Below, piece after piece: positions 54,324-63,885 of a stretch of 64,000 nucleotides of DNA. A program made the position numbers and the translations under genes. The notes below the pieces were generated by a model. It did no database searches, was not told where the DNA came from, and saw nothing but the letters and a program-made list of their open reading frames with translations. This stretch comes from 1-14-2-50-31-20 sp965370315 (GTDB taxonomy: Bacteria > Bacteroidota > Ignavibacteria > Ignavibacteriales > Melioribacteraceae): the NCBI GenBank assembly GCA_965370315.1, contig CBDUTO010000003.1, positions 20,613-84,612 on the forward strand, in the 5' to 3' direction. Numbering within the stretch: the first letter of the stretch is position 1; each line of letters opens with the position of its first letter.

Positions 54324-54349
54324 AATCTGCTATAAGATTTTAGCAGATT
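54324..54349 (-). terminator. hairpin behind the glucanase cluster
   Basis: AATCTGCT (54324-54331) and AGCAGATT (54342-54349) form an 8-bp stem with a 10-base loop. On the minus strand TTTT and, after a few bases, a second run of T follow. It lies about 105 bp beyond the stop of the GH16-CBM6 gene and is probably its terminator. The rest of the 54059-54454 gap is very AT-rich; I see no promoter match I would defend. Confidence 0.5.
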
Positions 54350-54454
54350 GAAACCCAAAATTTTATAAAATACTATAAACTAAATACAATTCTTTCTCGT
54401 TTACTCTTACATATTCAATATTCATTTGAATTAGGAATATTGATTGAATACGAT

Positions 54455-56605
54455 TTATTTCATTAGTAATGCCTTTTTTATCGCAGTAAAATTTCCACAT
54501 TTCAACTTATAGAAATATGTACCGCTAGATAAATCATTGCTATTAAATTGCACTGAATATTTTCCAGGCAATTGATGTTTATTTACCAATGTTGCTACTA
54601 ACTTTCCTAAAGAATCGTATACTTTTAATGAAACATATTGCTGTAAAAATACACTACTTAGATTCTCAGCTATCGAGTACTCTATATTTGTTACTGGATT
54701 AAATGGATTTGGATAATTTTGAAATAGAGCAAAGTCTTTTACTATTTGGTTACCATTTTTAACGGAGTTTGGAATATCAATAGTAAATGGACTATTACTA
54801 ATGGCTCGCAAAGATGAATTATCCTTATCCAAAATCATAATTAAACAATCATTTGAATTAACATTAGGAATCTCCCATCTATAGGATCCGAATAACGCAG
54901 GAGTTGTTTGAGTTACGAAGTCCCAACTAGTGCCTCCATTAGTGCTAAATCCGATAGAAACATTTTTAACTTTTAAAGAATTCCATCTAATTTCAGCTAC
55001 ATTTCCAATACCAAGTGTTTCGCCACCTGATGGATACAATAACTCAAGTGATGGAATAGATGTTGGGTCAAAAATATCTAAACGGTTAAAATTAAATCCA
55101 CCAGCTTCAAAAACAATTTTCATTTCATGAACACCTTTGGTAAGACTTATGCCTTCTTCACTTATTGTTTCCCAGGTTTGCCATCCACCCGTTGCAGGAA
55201 TATTAATAGAACCTGTAATATCACTACCGTTTATTTCAATATGTAATTTGCCCCCTTGGTTCTGCGATGCAACACGAAAGTCAAAATTATAAGAACCTGT
55301 TGTATTAACATTTATAATATATTTTAACCACTCGCTAGGTTCAATCCAACCAACATTATATCCACCATCCAGATCGTCACAATTTTCAATATCAACTTGA
55401 TTAGTCAGTCTATATTGACCACCAGCATTAATTACATCATTATCAGAAAATGCAACCCCGGCATCACCAATGTTAAAGTTTTCAATTTCAATCTCTCCTG
55501 GTATTTCAAAAGGAGTTCCAAAATATGGAGCCTCGATACAATCTGAACCAGATTGTAAATTTACAACCCTCGATGTTCCAGTATAGCCATTTTCTCCATT
55601 TGCTTTTGCAGTAATTTTATAGCATCCAGGATATAAGTTTCGCCATGTCATTTCATACGGACTAACATTTGTTTGTCCTATTTTCATTGCCCCTTGATAA
55701 AATTCGACCAAACTTATTTCATCGTCAAAATCTATATTGGTTGAAATATTTACATTGGAATAAGGTTCAACAATAGAATTATCAATTGGAGACGAAATAG
55801 AGATATTAGGAACTGAGGATTCATCTGCATAAAATCGGACATAATCTACATACATTTTTTGTGGAAATATTGTAGTTCCATCAGGGGAGCCAGGCCAATC
55901 GCCACCAACTGCAACATTTAGGATAATGAAGAATTTTTCATGGAATTCACTTAATTCTGCTGGAGTTATATCAATTACATGATATTGTTGTCCATCCATT
56001 AACCACTTAATACTCTGTGGAGTCCATTCAATTGTAAAGAGATGATAATCATCAGCAAAGATACCGGTTGATAAAGTATAAGTACCACCATAAGAAGCAT
56101 GTGAACCAGTTTGATCCCAATGAGCAGTTCCGTGAGTAACCTTATCACCACTGGTACCACCAACCATTTCCATAATATCTATTTCACCACATTGGGGCCA
56201 TCCAATTGAAAAAATACTTTCACCAAGCATCCAGAACGCCGGCCAAATTCCTTTTCCAAATGGAAGCTTAATTCTCGCTTCAACTCTTCCATATTGCCAT
56301 GATTGTTTGCCAGACGTAATTATTCGTGCTGAAGTATAATCCTTGCCCAAGTAATTTTCCTTATTTGCTTGGATAACTAGCTTCCCATCTTCGATATAAG
56401 AATTATCACTTCTATTAGTATAATATTGAAGCTCATTATTTCCCCATCCATTTCCACCAATTTCATGAGTCCAATTTTGCGTATTAATTTCTGTTCCCAT
56501 AAATTCATCTTGCCACACAAGTTGCCAACTCTGAGAGAAAACAAATAGAGGAGTAGTGAATAGAATTATGAATAGTACTCTTAATTTAAATTTGTATTTC
56601 AGCAC
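54455..56605 (-). CDS. GH16 endo-beta-1,3-glucanase with CBM6 and sorting domain
   Basis: 716 residues, GTG start with AAAAGGAATAAAGC upstream. Signal peptide (1-25, FVFSQ). GH16 catalytic domain (about 27-270) with the signature GEIDIMEMVG: Glu141 nucleophile, Asp143, Glu146 acid/base. GWGNNELQYYT and YGRVEARIKLPFGKGIWPAFWML are also typical of laminarinases. An Ig-like domain (about 275-355), a CBM6 (about 365-515; EIEIENFNIGDAGVAFSD, GGYNVGWIEPSEWLKY), another beta domain and a sorting domain (about 625-716; FQNYPNPFNPVTNIEY...KKALLMK) follow. It should cut laminarin outside the cell. It starts 4 bp after the second GH16 gene. Confidence 0.93.
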   Translation of the reverse strand: MLKYKFKLRVLFIILFTTPLFVFSQSWQLVWQDEFMGTEINTQNWTHEIGGNGWGNNELQYYTNRSDNSYIEDGKLVIQANKENYLGKDYTSARIITSGKQSWQYGRVEARIKLPFGKGIWPAFWMLGESIFSIGWPQCGEIDIMEMVGGTSGDKVTHGTAHWDQTGSHASYGGTYTLSTGIFADDYHLFTIEWTPQSIKWLMDGQQYHVIDITPAELSEFHEKFFIILNVAVGGDWPGSPDGTTIFPQKMYVDYVRFYADESSVPNISISSPIDNSIVEPYSNVNISTNIDFDDEISLVEFYQGAMKIGQTNVSPYEMTWRNLYPGCYKITAKANGENGYTGTSRVVNLQSGSDCIEAPYFGTPFEIPGEIEIENFNIGDAGVAFSDNDVINAGGQYRLTNQVDIENCDDLDGGYNVGWIEPSEWLKYIINVNTTGSYNFDFRVASQNQGGKLHIEINGSDITGSINIPATGGWQTWETISEEGISLTKGVHEMKIVFEAGGFNFNRLDIFDPTSIPSLELLYPSGGETLGIGNVAEIRWNSLKVKNVSIGFSTNGGTSWDFVTQTTPALFGSYRWEIPNVNSNDCLIMILDKDNSSLRAISNSPFTIDIPNSVKNGNQIVKDFALFQNYPNPFNPVTNIEYSIAENLSSVFLQQYVSLKVYDSLGKLVATLVNKHQLPGKYSVQFNSNDLSSGTYFYKLKCGNFTAIKKALLMK

Positions 56606-56608
56606 GCT

Positions 56609-57448
56609 TTATTCCTTTTCGTATACTCTCACATAATCTATGTCCATCTGTACTGGAAATATTGAATTATCAATCCCTTGAGCACCTCCCCAATTACCAC
56701 CGAAAGCAATATTCATAATTAGATGGAACCTTTTATCGAAAGGCCATTCTCGATAAGAATTATTTTGATTTTCAAAAAAGAAGTATTTATTATCATCTAT
56801 GTAAAAATCGATTCTATCTTCATTCCATTCAATAGCATAAACGTGGTAATCACTAATTGCTGTAGGAACTGTTATGTTATTACCTACTTGTGAACCTATT
56901 TTGTGATTAAAAGCTTCAGTGTGAACTGTTCCATGAATTACATTTGGTTCATAGCCAACATGTTCCATAATATCAATTTCACCACTTGCTGGCCATCCAC
57001 CATATTCCCAATCCGTTGGTAGCATCCAAATTGCAGGCCATGTTCCTAATCCAGCAGGAAGTTTAGCTTTTACTTCAACACGCCCATACAACCAATTTCC
57101 CTTGTTTTTGGTAACAATACGAGCAGAAGTATATTTAATATCTAGGTTTGGATAATAATGGGCTTCAATTTGTAATTTGCCATTCTTAACTCTCACATTA
57201 ATTGAATCAGATGTATAGTATTGAAGTTCATTATTTCCCCATCCATTTCCACCAATGTCGTAATCCCATTTAGTGTCATCTGGTTTTCCCTCAATATTAA
57301 ATTCATCATTCCAAACTAAATTGAAACCTTCAACTTTGAGTGAATCGCTATCTTCAGTTGGGGGGTTATTAATACTTTCATCACTACTACATCCAAGTAT
57401 AAAGCTTGAGATAAATAGACCAAATATTACTAAAGTTTTAATTTTCAT
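56609..57448 (-). CDS. GH16 beta-1,3-glucanase lipoprotein
   Basis: 279 residues: lipobox Cys20 (ILGC), a short Asp/Ser-rich spacer, then a single GH16 domain (about 42-279). The signature is GEIDIMEHVG (Glu157, Asp159, Glu162), with GWGNNELQYYT and YGRVEVKAKLPAGLGTWPAIWML as in laminarinases. Being a lipoprotein, it should sit on the cell surface or in the periplasm, while its neighbour is released or anchored by the type IX system. The two are about half identical over the catalytic domain by eye and probably act on long and short glucans in turn. Confidence 0.93.
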   Translation of the reverse strand: MKIKTLVIFGLFISSFILGCSSDESINNPPTEDSDSLKVEGFNLVWNDEFNIEGKPDDTKWDYDIGGNGWGNNELQYYTSDSINVRVKNGKLQIEAHYYPNLDIKYTSARIVTKNKGNWLYGRVEVKAKLPAGLGTWPAIWMLPTDWEYGGWPASGEIDIMEHVGYEPNVIHGTVHTEAFNHKIGSQVGNNITVPTAISDYHVYAIEWNEDRIDFYIDDNKYFFFENQNNSYREWPFDKRFHLIMNIAFGGNWGGAQGIDNSIFPVQMDIDYVRVYEKE

Positions 57449-57535
57449 ATGTTATCACTCATTGCAAAGGTCATATGGCGCTAGCATATTAACCCTAAAG
57501 TTATAAATTGTATTCTGTTTGTACGGTTCAATTAT

Positions 57536-59173
57536 CTACCAAAAAATTGTGTAAAGAACGACTAACATAATTAATATTGCATAAGCACTAATATTAAATA
57601 CTGAATCTGTAATAAATAATTTTGAAGTTAATTGAATTCCTTTAGGGTCATCAACCTCAACAGAAGTTGTCATACTTACTCCAGCTATTATAGCCAGCGT
57701 AATTAAAAATGTGTATAGCATCTGATCTAAAAATGGTAGATCTGCACCCGGCAATTTCAATAGAAACGCAACAACTATTGATAAGATAATCCCAACAATC
57801 GCGCCTTTGTTTGTAGCCTTCTTCCAGAACAGACCCATGATAAATACTGCAAGTACCCCTGGACTAACTAAACCAGTATACTCTTGAATGTACTGGAACA
57901 TTTGAGGAACACTTCCAAGTAAAGGAGCTAATACAACTGCAACTACTAATGCTGTAGCAGCTGTGATGCGTCCAACATTTACTAATTTACCTTCGCTTGA
58001 ATTTTTTCCAATATATGGTTTGTAAATATCCATTGTAAATATTGTTGAAGTTGAGTTTAACATTGATGCTAGAGATGAAACTATTGCTGCAACTAACGCT
58101 GCTAACACTAAGCCCTTCAATCCAGTTGGAATAAAAACTGAGATTAACCAGGGATATGCTTTGTCGTAATTAATTCCACCGTCGCCATTAATAAAAGCTT
58201 CTTGAACCCCAGGTATTGCTGAAGTTCCTTCTGGTTGCATAAGCATTACGTATGCTACTATTCCTGGAATAACAACAATAAATGGAATTATCATTTTTAG
58301 AAATGCGGCAAAAGCTATTCCACGTTGAGCTTCTTTCAACGATTTTGATGCTAACGTTCTTTGAATTATATATTGATTGAAGCCCCAGTAATAAAGGTTA
58401 GCAACCCACATTCCACCAATTAAAACACCAATGCCGGGCAGATTAAAAAACTCGGGATTATCTCTCGATAAGATCATATGAAATTTATCACCAGCAACAT
58501 TGTAAACATGAGAAAGTCCGTTGAAAACTCCACCATCTGGTGTAACTGCATTTAGTGCAATTATTGAAGTAATTAAACCACCAATTATTAAAAGAGCTAC
58601 TTGCACAACATCAGTCCATGCTACAGCTGATAAGCCACCATAGAGAGAATATGCAGCGGCAATTAAAGCCAATCCAATTACCGATAGCATTATTAAACTA
58701 CCATCCCCAGTTCCCATAATGGTATCAATAGCCTTTCCACCAAGAAAAAGAACAGAAGTAAGATTTACAAAAACAAAAAGAGCAACCCAAAATATTGCAA
58801 GTATTGTTTTTAGATTTGTGCTAAAACGTTTTTCAACAAACTCTGGAATTGTGTAAAGCCCTTTTTCAATAAATATTGGAAGAAAGAATTTACCAACTAT
58901 TATCAGTGTAATAGCAGCCATCCATTCGTAGGAAGCAATTGCAAGTCCAATAGCAAAGCCGGAACCTGACATTCCAATAAATTGTTCGGCAGAAATATTA
59001 GCTGCAATTAAAGATGATCCAACCGCCCACCATGGCAATGATTTACTAGCAAGAAAATAATCTTTTGTGTCTTTCTTGTGTCCCTTTTTGGTTCGAGAAA
59101 CATATAGACCCATAAAGATAATGGATGCAATGTACAGTATAAAAACAATATAATCCGTTGTTGAGAATGTCAT
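57536..59173 (-). CDS. sodium/solute symporter (SSS family, SGLT-like)
   Basis: 545 residues with about 14 predicted membrane helices. Family landmarks: FLASKSLPWWAVGSSLIAANISAEQFIGMSGSGF, YGGLSAVAWTDVVQ, GMWVANLYYWGFNQYIIQRTLASKSLKEAQRGIAFAAFLK and LASMLNSTSTIFTMDIY. These are characteristic of the glucose/galactose branch of the family. It probably imports glucose or short gluco-oligosaccharides with sodium. It lies between the GH16 genes and the large phosphorylase. AGGAT precedes the ATG. Confidence 0.9.
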   Translation of the reverse strand: MTFSTTDYIVFILYIASIIFMGLYVSRTKKGHKKDTKDYFLASKSLPWWAVGSSLIAANISAEQFIGMSGSGFAIGLAIASYEWMAAITLIIVGKFFLPIFIEKGLYTIPEFVEKRFSTNLKTILAIFWVALFVFVNLTSVLFLGGKAIDTIMGTGDGSLIMLSVIGLALIAAAYSLYGGLSAVAWTDVVQVALLIIGGLITSIIALNAVTPDGGVFNGLSHVYNVAGDKFHMILSRDNPEFFNLPGIGVLIGGMWVANLYYWGFNQYIIQRTLASKSLKEAQRGIAFAAFLKMIIPFIVVIPGIVAYVMLMQPEGTSAIPGVQEAFINGDGGINYDKAYPWLISVFIPTGLKGLVLAALVAAIVSSLASMLNSTSTIFTMDIYKPYIGKNSSEGKLVNVGRITAATALVVAVVLAPLLGSVPQMFQYIQEYTGLVSPGVLAVFIMGLFWKKATNKGAIVGIILSIVVAFLLKLPGADLPFLDQMLYTFLITLAIIAGVSMTTSVEVDDPKGIQLTSKLFITDSVFNISAYAILIMLVVLYTIFW

Positions 59174-59250
59174 ATCCTACTCTTTATTTAGTTTTAAATT
59201 CAGCTTTAAAATTACTATTTTTGCTTAAAAAAAATCAATCTTTTCAATTA

Positions 59251-62200
59251 TTAGTTTCTATTCTTCTCTATTTTAACTTCTATTTTTTCAATTTTTCCAT
59301 CTCTATTAAAAATAGAATTACTTAGATCAGAATTTAATTCCATTTTTTTAATTTCTGTTTTTTCTTCATTAGTATAAACATCTATTTCACTTTCATCTGA
59401 CAAAGAATAAACTATTGGTACTTGGCAATATGTAAAAGCCAACGAGCTTTCTTCAATCAATAATTCTTTCTTAGTTCCATGAACATCATAATAATTAAAT
59501 GTACTTTCAACTTTTAGAAATTCATCCATATTTATTAATGATGTATCAAATCTAATTTTTCCATTCTCTATTAAAACACCTAATTCACCAAATCTAGAAA
59601 TAACATCTTCTTTTACTTGGCCAGTCATTCCGGGTTGTTGTACACCAGAAAAACTTGGTGTATGCGAATATGGATCAGTTGGGAAAGCTCCGTAATTTTT
59701 GGGTGATTTATAAACACCTATTCCATCTTTTGCATCATAATATTGAGACTTGAGTTTTTCCAATTCGTGAGTATCTGCATTTTCCTTTTTTGCTTTGTAA
59801 TATGTATCTTGTATAGCAAGCACAAGCTTTGAAACCATATGCCAATAGATAGAACCCAAACCTTCATATTTATAAAAAGCACCCGATCTTCCGGTAAAAG
59901 ATTTATGGATAAAGACAGATTCATAGGCCGATAATATTTTGCTTTTTTCCTCATCATCAATTGTGATAATACCTTTTTCGCACAATTCACTCAATTTAGA
60001 TTTTAAATATTGGGCGTTACGGATATCACTATTAAAATGTATTCCACCACTAACATCTTTCAAGATTATATCTTTATTTCCTATTTCAACCAGTTTTTGC
60101 ATAACTGTTGATGAATTATAGTCTTCTTCGTTTACATTGTTTTTGTTAATAAATAATGATAATTCTCTATTTGGATAAAGGATATAACTATTTTGATCTT
60201 CACGATAAAGCGAACTATTTCGAAGAGTAGTTAACAATTCAATAGATTGATTGGTTGTTAAATATTCAGAACTTAGAACAGCGACTTGTCCTTCGAGCAT
60301 TTCGTACAGATATGTAATTTCAATTGCGTTTTTATTTTTTACTGACATCAAGTTATATGCATGAAATAAACCATCTTCTCTTTTGTTGCTGTCAATGGTA
60401 TTTTCCAGATATTTTTTAGTGAGCTTTAATAATCTAATAATATCCTTAATACTAATATTTTCTTTCGAGGATATAAATTTTTCGTCATAGATTGATAAAC
60501 GGAATTTAGAACCGGCTATACCTAAACCATCAAGAACAGTTTTTCTATCTTCATCAGATATTTTTGTTTCGAGTATACCTTCGTTTGCTTCCAACACTTG
60601 ATTTATTTCATCAAAAAAAACTTTCAATTTCTCTGATATTTTTGTTTCAGTAATTCCAGATCTGGAAAAGAATTTAATTAAGTAATTGACATATCTTCGA
60701 GTATAGTAGAGTGTAACCATCGAAACGCCATTACCAACAAGTGCGTTATTTGCATCGTTCCATTCTGGACGCTGTGTATTCATCCAAATTCCACCACCTG
60801 GAATAAAATTGCTTAACTTGGAAAGGAGTGTGGCTAATAATTTTTCTGTCAGATTTACCTGATATAAACTCTCATCACTATTAAGTATATACCTCGCATC
60901 AGAACCGATTTCTCCTTCATGCTCTTCAATCTTTTTGTGAAGATTAGAATTAAAATCAATAGTATTTCGTGGGTCGGCAAGTAGCTCCTGATAACTTTTA
61001 ATTTTATATGGAACATTCAGATAAGTAAAAACATCTTCGTTAATCATTTCATCTAATTTGGTGGAAGCATGCTTTGACGAAAACTCAAGCAATTTTAAAA
61101 GATAAATTATTTGATGATCTCCCCAATACCCAATGTTAGTCCAAGGTGAATCTGCTTCAGGTGCTTCCCAATCAAATCCATCACGAGTAACTCGATATGG
61201 ATTATATCCATCTGCAGTTGAACCATTTAGAAATTTCGTAATCATAGCCTCAATATAATTAGGAAATGATTCCGCTAATGCTTCCCAATTTTGGAAAATA
61301 TCCCTCCAATTACCTTGATAATTAAGAAGCTTATTATTCTCTTCATCTTTAATATCAATTGAAAAACGGTTCCACGGACGGCTAGGATCACCATGCCTTC
61401 TACTAAATGTTAAAGGCAAATATTCTAAAGAGAGCTTGTTAAATTCATTATCTCCTAACTTTTTGATATTTGCTTGGAGTTCATTGTATTGAAGACTTGG
61501 ACTCAGCTCTTTTACAAATTTTTCATATCTATCAAAAACTTTTTTATTTGCAACTTGCACAAACGAAATAAAATCGTCTCTTTCAATTATATAGGAGTCA
61601 GCAAAAATACCACCACGCATAACATTAAAGAGAACATTGGAAAAATGCCGTGAAGTAGCAAGCGTATCTGCTGTAAGTTGAAGACCATCTGAAGAAGCAA
61701 CTATTTTTACTAATCCTTCTGTTCCGATTTCAACATCCTTAAGAACTGATTGAACAATATTTTCCTCACTTTTAAAAAATTCTATTAAAGCAACTAAATC
61801 AGATGAGTCTCTATTAATATCGCTAACTATAACCCATTTTTGTGATTCATTAGATTTTAATTTTAACTGACTTTTTATAAAATATGACCCTCTAGTTCCT
61901 TTAATATCAGATTCATTTTCAATTTCAAATCCTGACCGGAACGCAATAATTTGTCGAGATGATAAAAGATAGTTTTCAACTTTAATGCCTGCTGACCATA
62001 CTGTTGTAGCTTTTAAAGATTCACTTGGTTCAGCTTTATCAGAAGGGATAGAACTCAATGAATAGATACCAATTCCATATTCATTAATTAATTCATTCTT
62101 TTTGTATCCATCAACCAACGTACTGAATTCAGTCTGAAATTTCTGATATACACCATATGGTAAAATATTTTGAATTCCATCTAAAAGCTCTACAGTAATT

Positions 62201-62718
62201 TCAGCATTGTTATTATTTGTAATTTTTGATTTTTTAACAAAACCAAAGCGTTCACTATTTAACCAGGAATATGAAAATGTTAATCCTAAATCATGATTTT
62301 TTTCTTCAAAAACAATTTTGTTTCCAGGAGTATTCTTATAAATATTTCTTTCAGTTTTATAAACATTTTGGTAATTATCTGAGAAGGGTTCCCAGAGAAA
62401 AGTACCATCTTCAAGTTCAATTTTAAAAATAGTTTTACTGCCTGTCTTCTCATTTGAATCATGAATAAGATCATCAGTATAATATGGGAATAGTGCGTTA
62501 TCAGGATTTTTCCGTCCCGCAGTTAAGCCACCATTACTAGAAATAAACATCCAATGATCTGAACAACTGACAATGCTCATAAAAAATGGTGTCATTTTAT
62601 TATAATTAGAAATCCTATAAAACATTTCACCATCTATTTCTACATATTTACCTTGAACATGTTCGGTGTTAACATGTAGCTTGTTTTGTCCAATATGTAT
62701 AGTTTTATTCACCATCAT
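59251..62718 (-). CDS. large GH94-like phosphorylase, candidate beta-1,3-glucan phosphorylase
   Basis: About 1155 residues, no signal peptide, so cytoplasmic. An N-terminal beta-sandwich (about 15-310; SNGGLTAGRKNPDNALFPYY, DGTFLWEPFSDNY) precedes an (alpha/alpha)6 domain (about 350-1000; NYQGNWRDIFQNWEALAESFPNYIEAMITKF, GFDWEAPEADSPWTNIGYWGDHQIIYLLKLLE, GGGIWMNTQRPEWNDANNALVGNG). The WND block resembles the catalytic region of GH94 phosphorylases. GH94 enzymes have about 800 residues; the length here and the beta-1,3-glucanase neighbours fit the GH149 or GH161 oligoglucan phosphorylases better. It would convert imported oligoglucans and phosphate to glucose-1-phosphate. The start is one of two adjacent ATGs. 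Confidence 0.75.
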   Translation of the reverse strand: MMVNKTIHIGQNKLHVNTEHVQGKYVEIDGEMFYRISNYNKMTPFFMSIVSCSDHWMFISSNGGLTAGRKNPDNALFPYYTDDLIHDSNEKTGSKTIFKIELEDGTFLWEPFSDNYQNVYKTERNIYKNTPGNKIVFEEKNHDLGLTFSYSWLNSERFGFVKKSKITNNNNAEITVELLDGIQNILPYGVYQKFQTEFSTLVDGYKKNELINEYGIGIYSLSSIPSDKAEPSESLKATTVWSAGIKVENYLLSSRQIIAFRSGFEIENESDIKGTRGSYFIKSQLKLKSNESQKWVIVSDINRDSSDLVALIEFFKSEENIVQSVLKDVEIGTEGLVKIVASSDGLQLTADTLATSRHFSNVLFNVMRGGIFADSYIIERDDFISFVQVANKKVFDRYEKFVKELSPSLQYNELQANIKKLGDNEFNKLSLEYLPLTFSRRHGDPSRPWNRFSIDIKDEENNKLLNYQGNWRDIFQNWEALAESFPNYIEAMITKFLNGSTADGYNPYRVTRDGFDWEAPEADSPWTNIGYWGDHQIIYLLKLLEFSSKHASTKLDEMINEDVFTYLNVPYKIKSYQELLADPRNTIDFNSNLHKKIEEHEGEIGSDARYILNSDESLYQVNLTEKLLATLLSKLSNFIPGGGIWMNTQRPEWNDANNALVGNGVSMVTLYYTRRYVNYLIKFFSRSGITETKISEKLKVFFDEINQVLEANEGILETKISDEDRKTVLDGLGIAGSKFRLSIYDEKFISSKENISIKDIIRLLKLTKKYLENTIDSNKREDGLFHAYNLMSVKNKNAIEITYLYEMLEGQVAVLSSEYLTTNQSIELLTTLRNSSLYREDQNSYILYPNRELSLFINKNNVNEEDYNSSTVMQKLVEIGNKDIILKDVSGGIHFNSDIRNAQYLKSKLSELCEKGIITIDDEEKSKILSAYESVFIHKSFTGRSGAFYKYEGLGSIYWHMVSKLVLAIQDTYYKAKKENADTHELEKLKSQYYDAKDGIGVYKSPKNYGAFPTDPYSHTPSFSGVQQPGMTGQVKEDVISRFGELGVLIENGKIRFDTSLINMDEFLKVESTFNYYDVHGTKKELLIEESSLAFTYCQVPIVYSLSDESEIDVYTNEEKTEIKKMELNSDLSNSIFNRDGKIEKIEVKIEKNRN

Positions 62719-62751
62719 TCTCAAATATTCTTCGTAAAAGTTAAATTATTA

Positions 62752-63819
62752 TCATTTCATTAAATCGGGATATAACTTTTGCATAACCTCTTTAGGCGTA
62801 CGGTCAACATTAAATATTCCCCAATGTTTTTCTGCTCCCAGTGCATTGTCCGGATTTCCTTTCCATGGTTCATCAAATGCTTCGAAGAAAAATATTGTGT
62901 AATTCATTTCTTCACCCCAAGCCATAAGCTCATTAAAATATTGTTTCTGTTTTTCTTCGCTAGCTCTTTCACCAAATTCTGAGGCGACCGTAGCCCAACC
63001 AGCTTCTGTAATTACAATTCTACTTCCTGGCAATGAATCACATACTTCTTGAATATTTGAAATTGAAAATGCCAAAGCAGTATCGATATCTTGTCCTTCC
63101 CAAAGTGGGTAAACATGAACTGAAATAAAATCGACAGCTTTTGATAATTCCATACCATTTAGTGCCCACCATTTAAAATTATCTGCTACAGTAACAGGCT
63201 GCTTAATTTCACTCTTCACTTTATTCACGTAGGAAATTACTGTTTCTACTTCAACCATATGATCGTTCCATTCAACAAGGGCTTCATTACCAACAGCTAT
63301 TGAAACAATTATGTCTGAATATTTTTTAGCTAGGGCAATACCTGTTTCAATCTCTTGTAAGTTCATTTTTGTATTTTCTTCGAGTTCTTCTACAGGTATC
63401 GGCTCATTCAACCACCAACATTTTTCGTGGTTGCTAAACTCTGCTTTTAGCCATACTCCCAACATCACTTTTATATCAATATCATTTTCATCAATTATTT
63501 TTAAAATTAATTGTGAATTTTCTCCGGAATCATATAAACGGATCAATGAAAAATTAGAATTACGTGCTAAGATTTGTAGGTCTTCTAATGTTTCCTCATA
63601 TGATGGATTTACTGCCCCATCTCCTCTATCTGGATGCTGCCCCTCTCTGAATCCTGAGTAACATATCGCTTTTGAAACGCCATTAAGTAAATCATCTTTG
63701 TTCTGTTTAATACTGGAATTTTGCTCATCACAATTTGGTTGGCAACCCAATAAGATTAGTGTTAATATAAAAATCAATCCTAGAATAGTGTAGTTGATTT
63801 TTTTGCTAAAATTTTTCAT
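62752..63819 (-). CDS. GH17-family beta-1,3-glucanase lipoprotein
   Basis: 355 residues with lipobox Cys26 (ILLGC). TIM-barrel glycosidase of the GH17 type: KAICYSGFREGQHPD, FSLIRLYDSGENS, IVSIAVGNEALVEW (Glu179, acid/base), VDFISVHVYPLW, RIVITEAGWATVAS (Glu272, nucleophile) and FFFEAFDEPWKG...EKHWGIFNVDR. GH17 enzymes of this bacterial type act as exo- or transglycosylating enzymes on beta-1,3-glucan ends. It is the first complete gene of the cluster and precedes the phosphorylase by about 33 bp. AAGGACTTT precedes the ATG. Confidence 0.9.
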   Translation of the reverse strand: MKNFSKKINYTILGLIFILTLILLGCQPNCDEQNSSIKQNKDDLLNGVSKAICYSGFREGQHPDRGDGAVNPSYEETLEDLQILARNSNFSLIRLYDSGENSQLILKIIDENDIDIKVMLGVWLKAEFSNHEKCWWLNEPIPVEELEENTKMNLQEIETGIALAKKYSDIIVSIAVGNEALVEWNDHMVEVETVISYVNKVKSEIKQPVTVADNFKWWALNGMELSKAVDFISVHVYPLWEGQDIDTALAFSISNIQEVCDSLPGSRIVITEAGWATVASEFGERASEEKQKQYFNELMAWGEEMNYTIFFFEAFDEPWKGNPDNALGAEKHWGIFNVDRTPKEVMQKLYPDLMK

Positions 63820-63885
63820 AAAGTCCTTATATTTATAAAATTATTTAAGACTTGTTACAGTTATGGTTAAATAGTTTTCTCTTCT

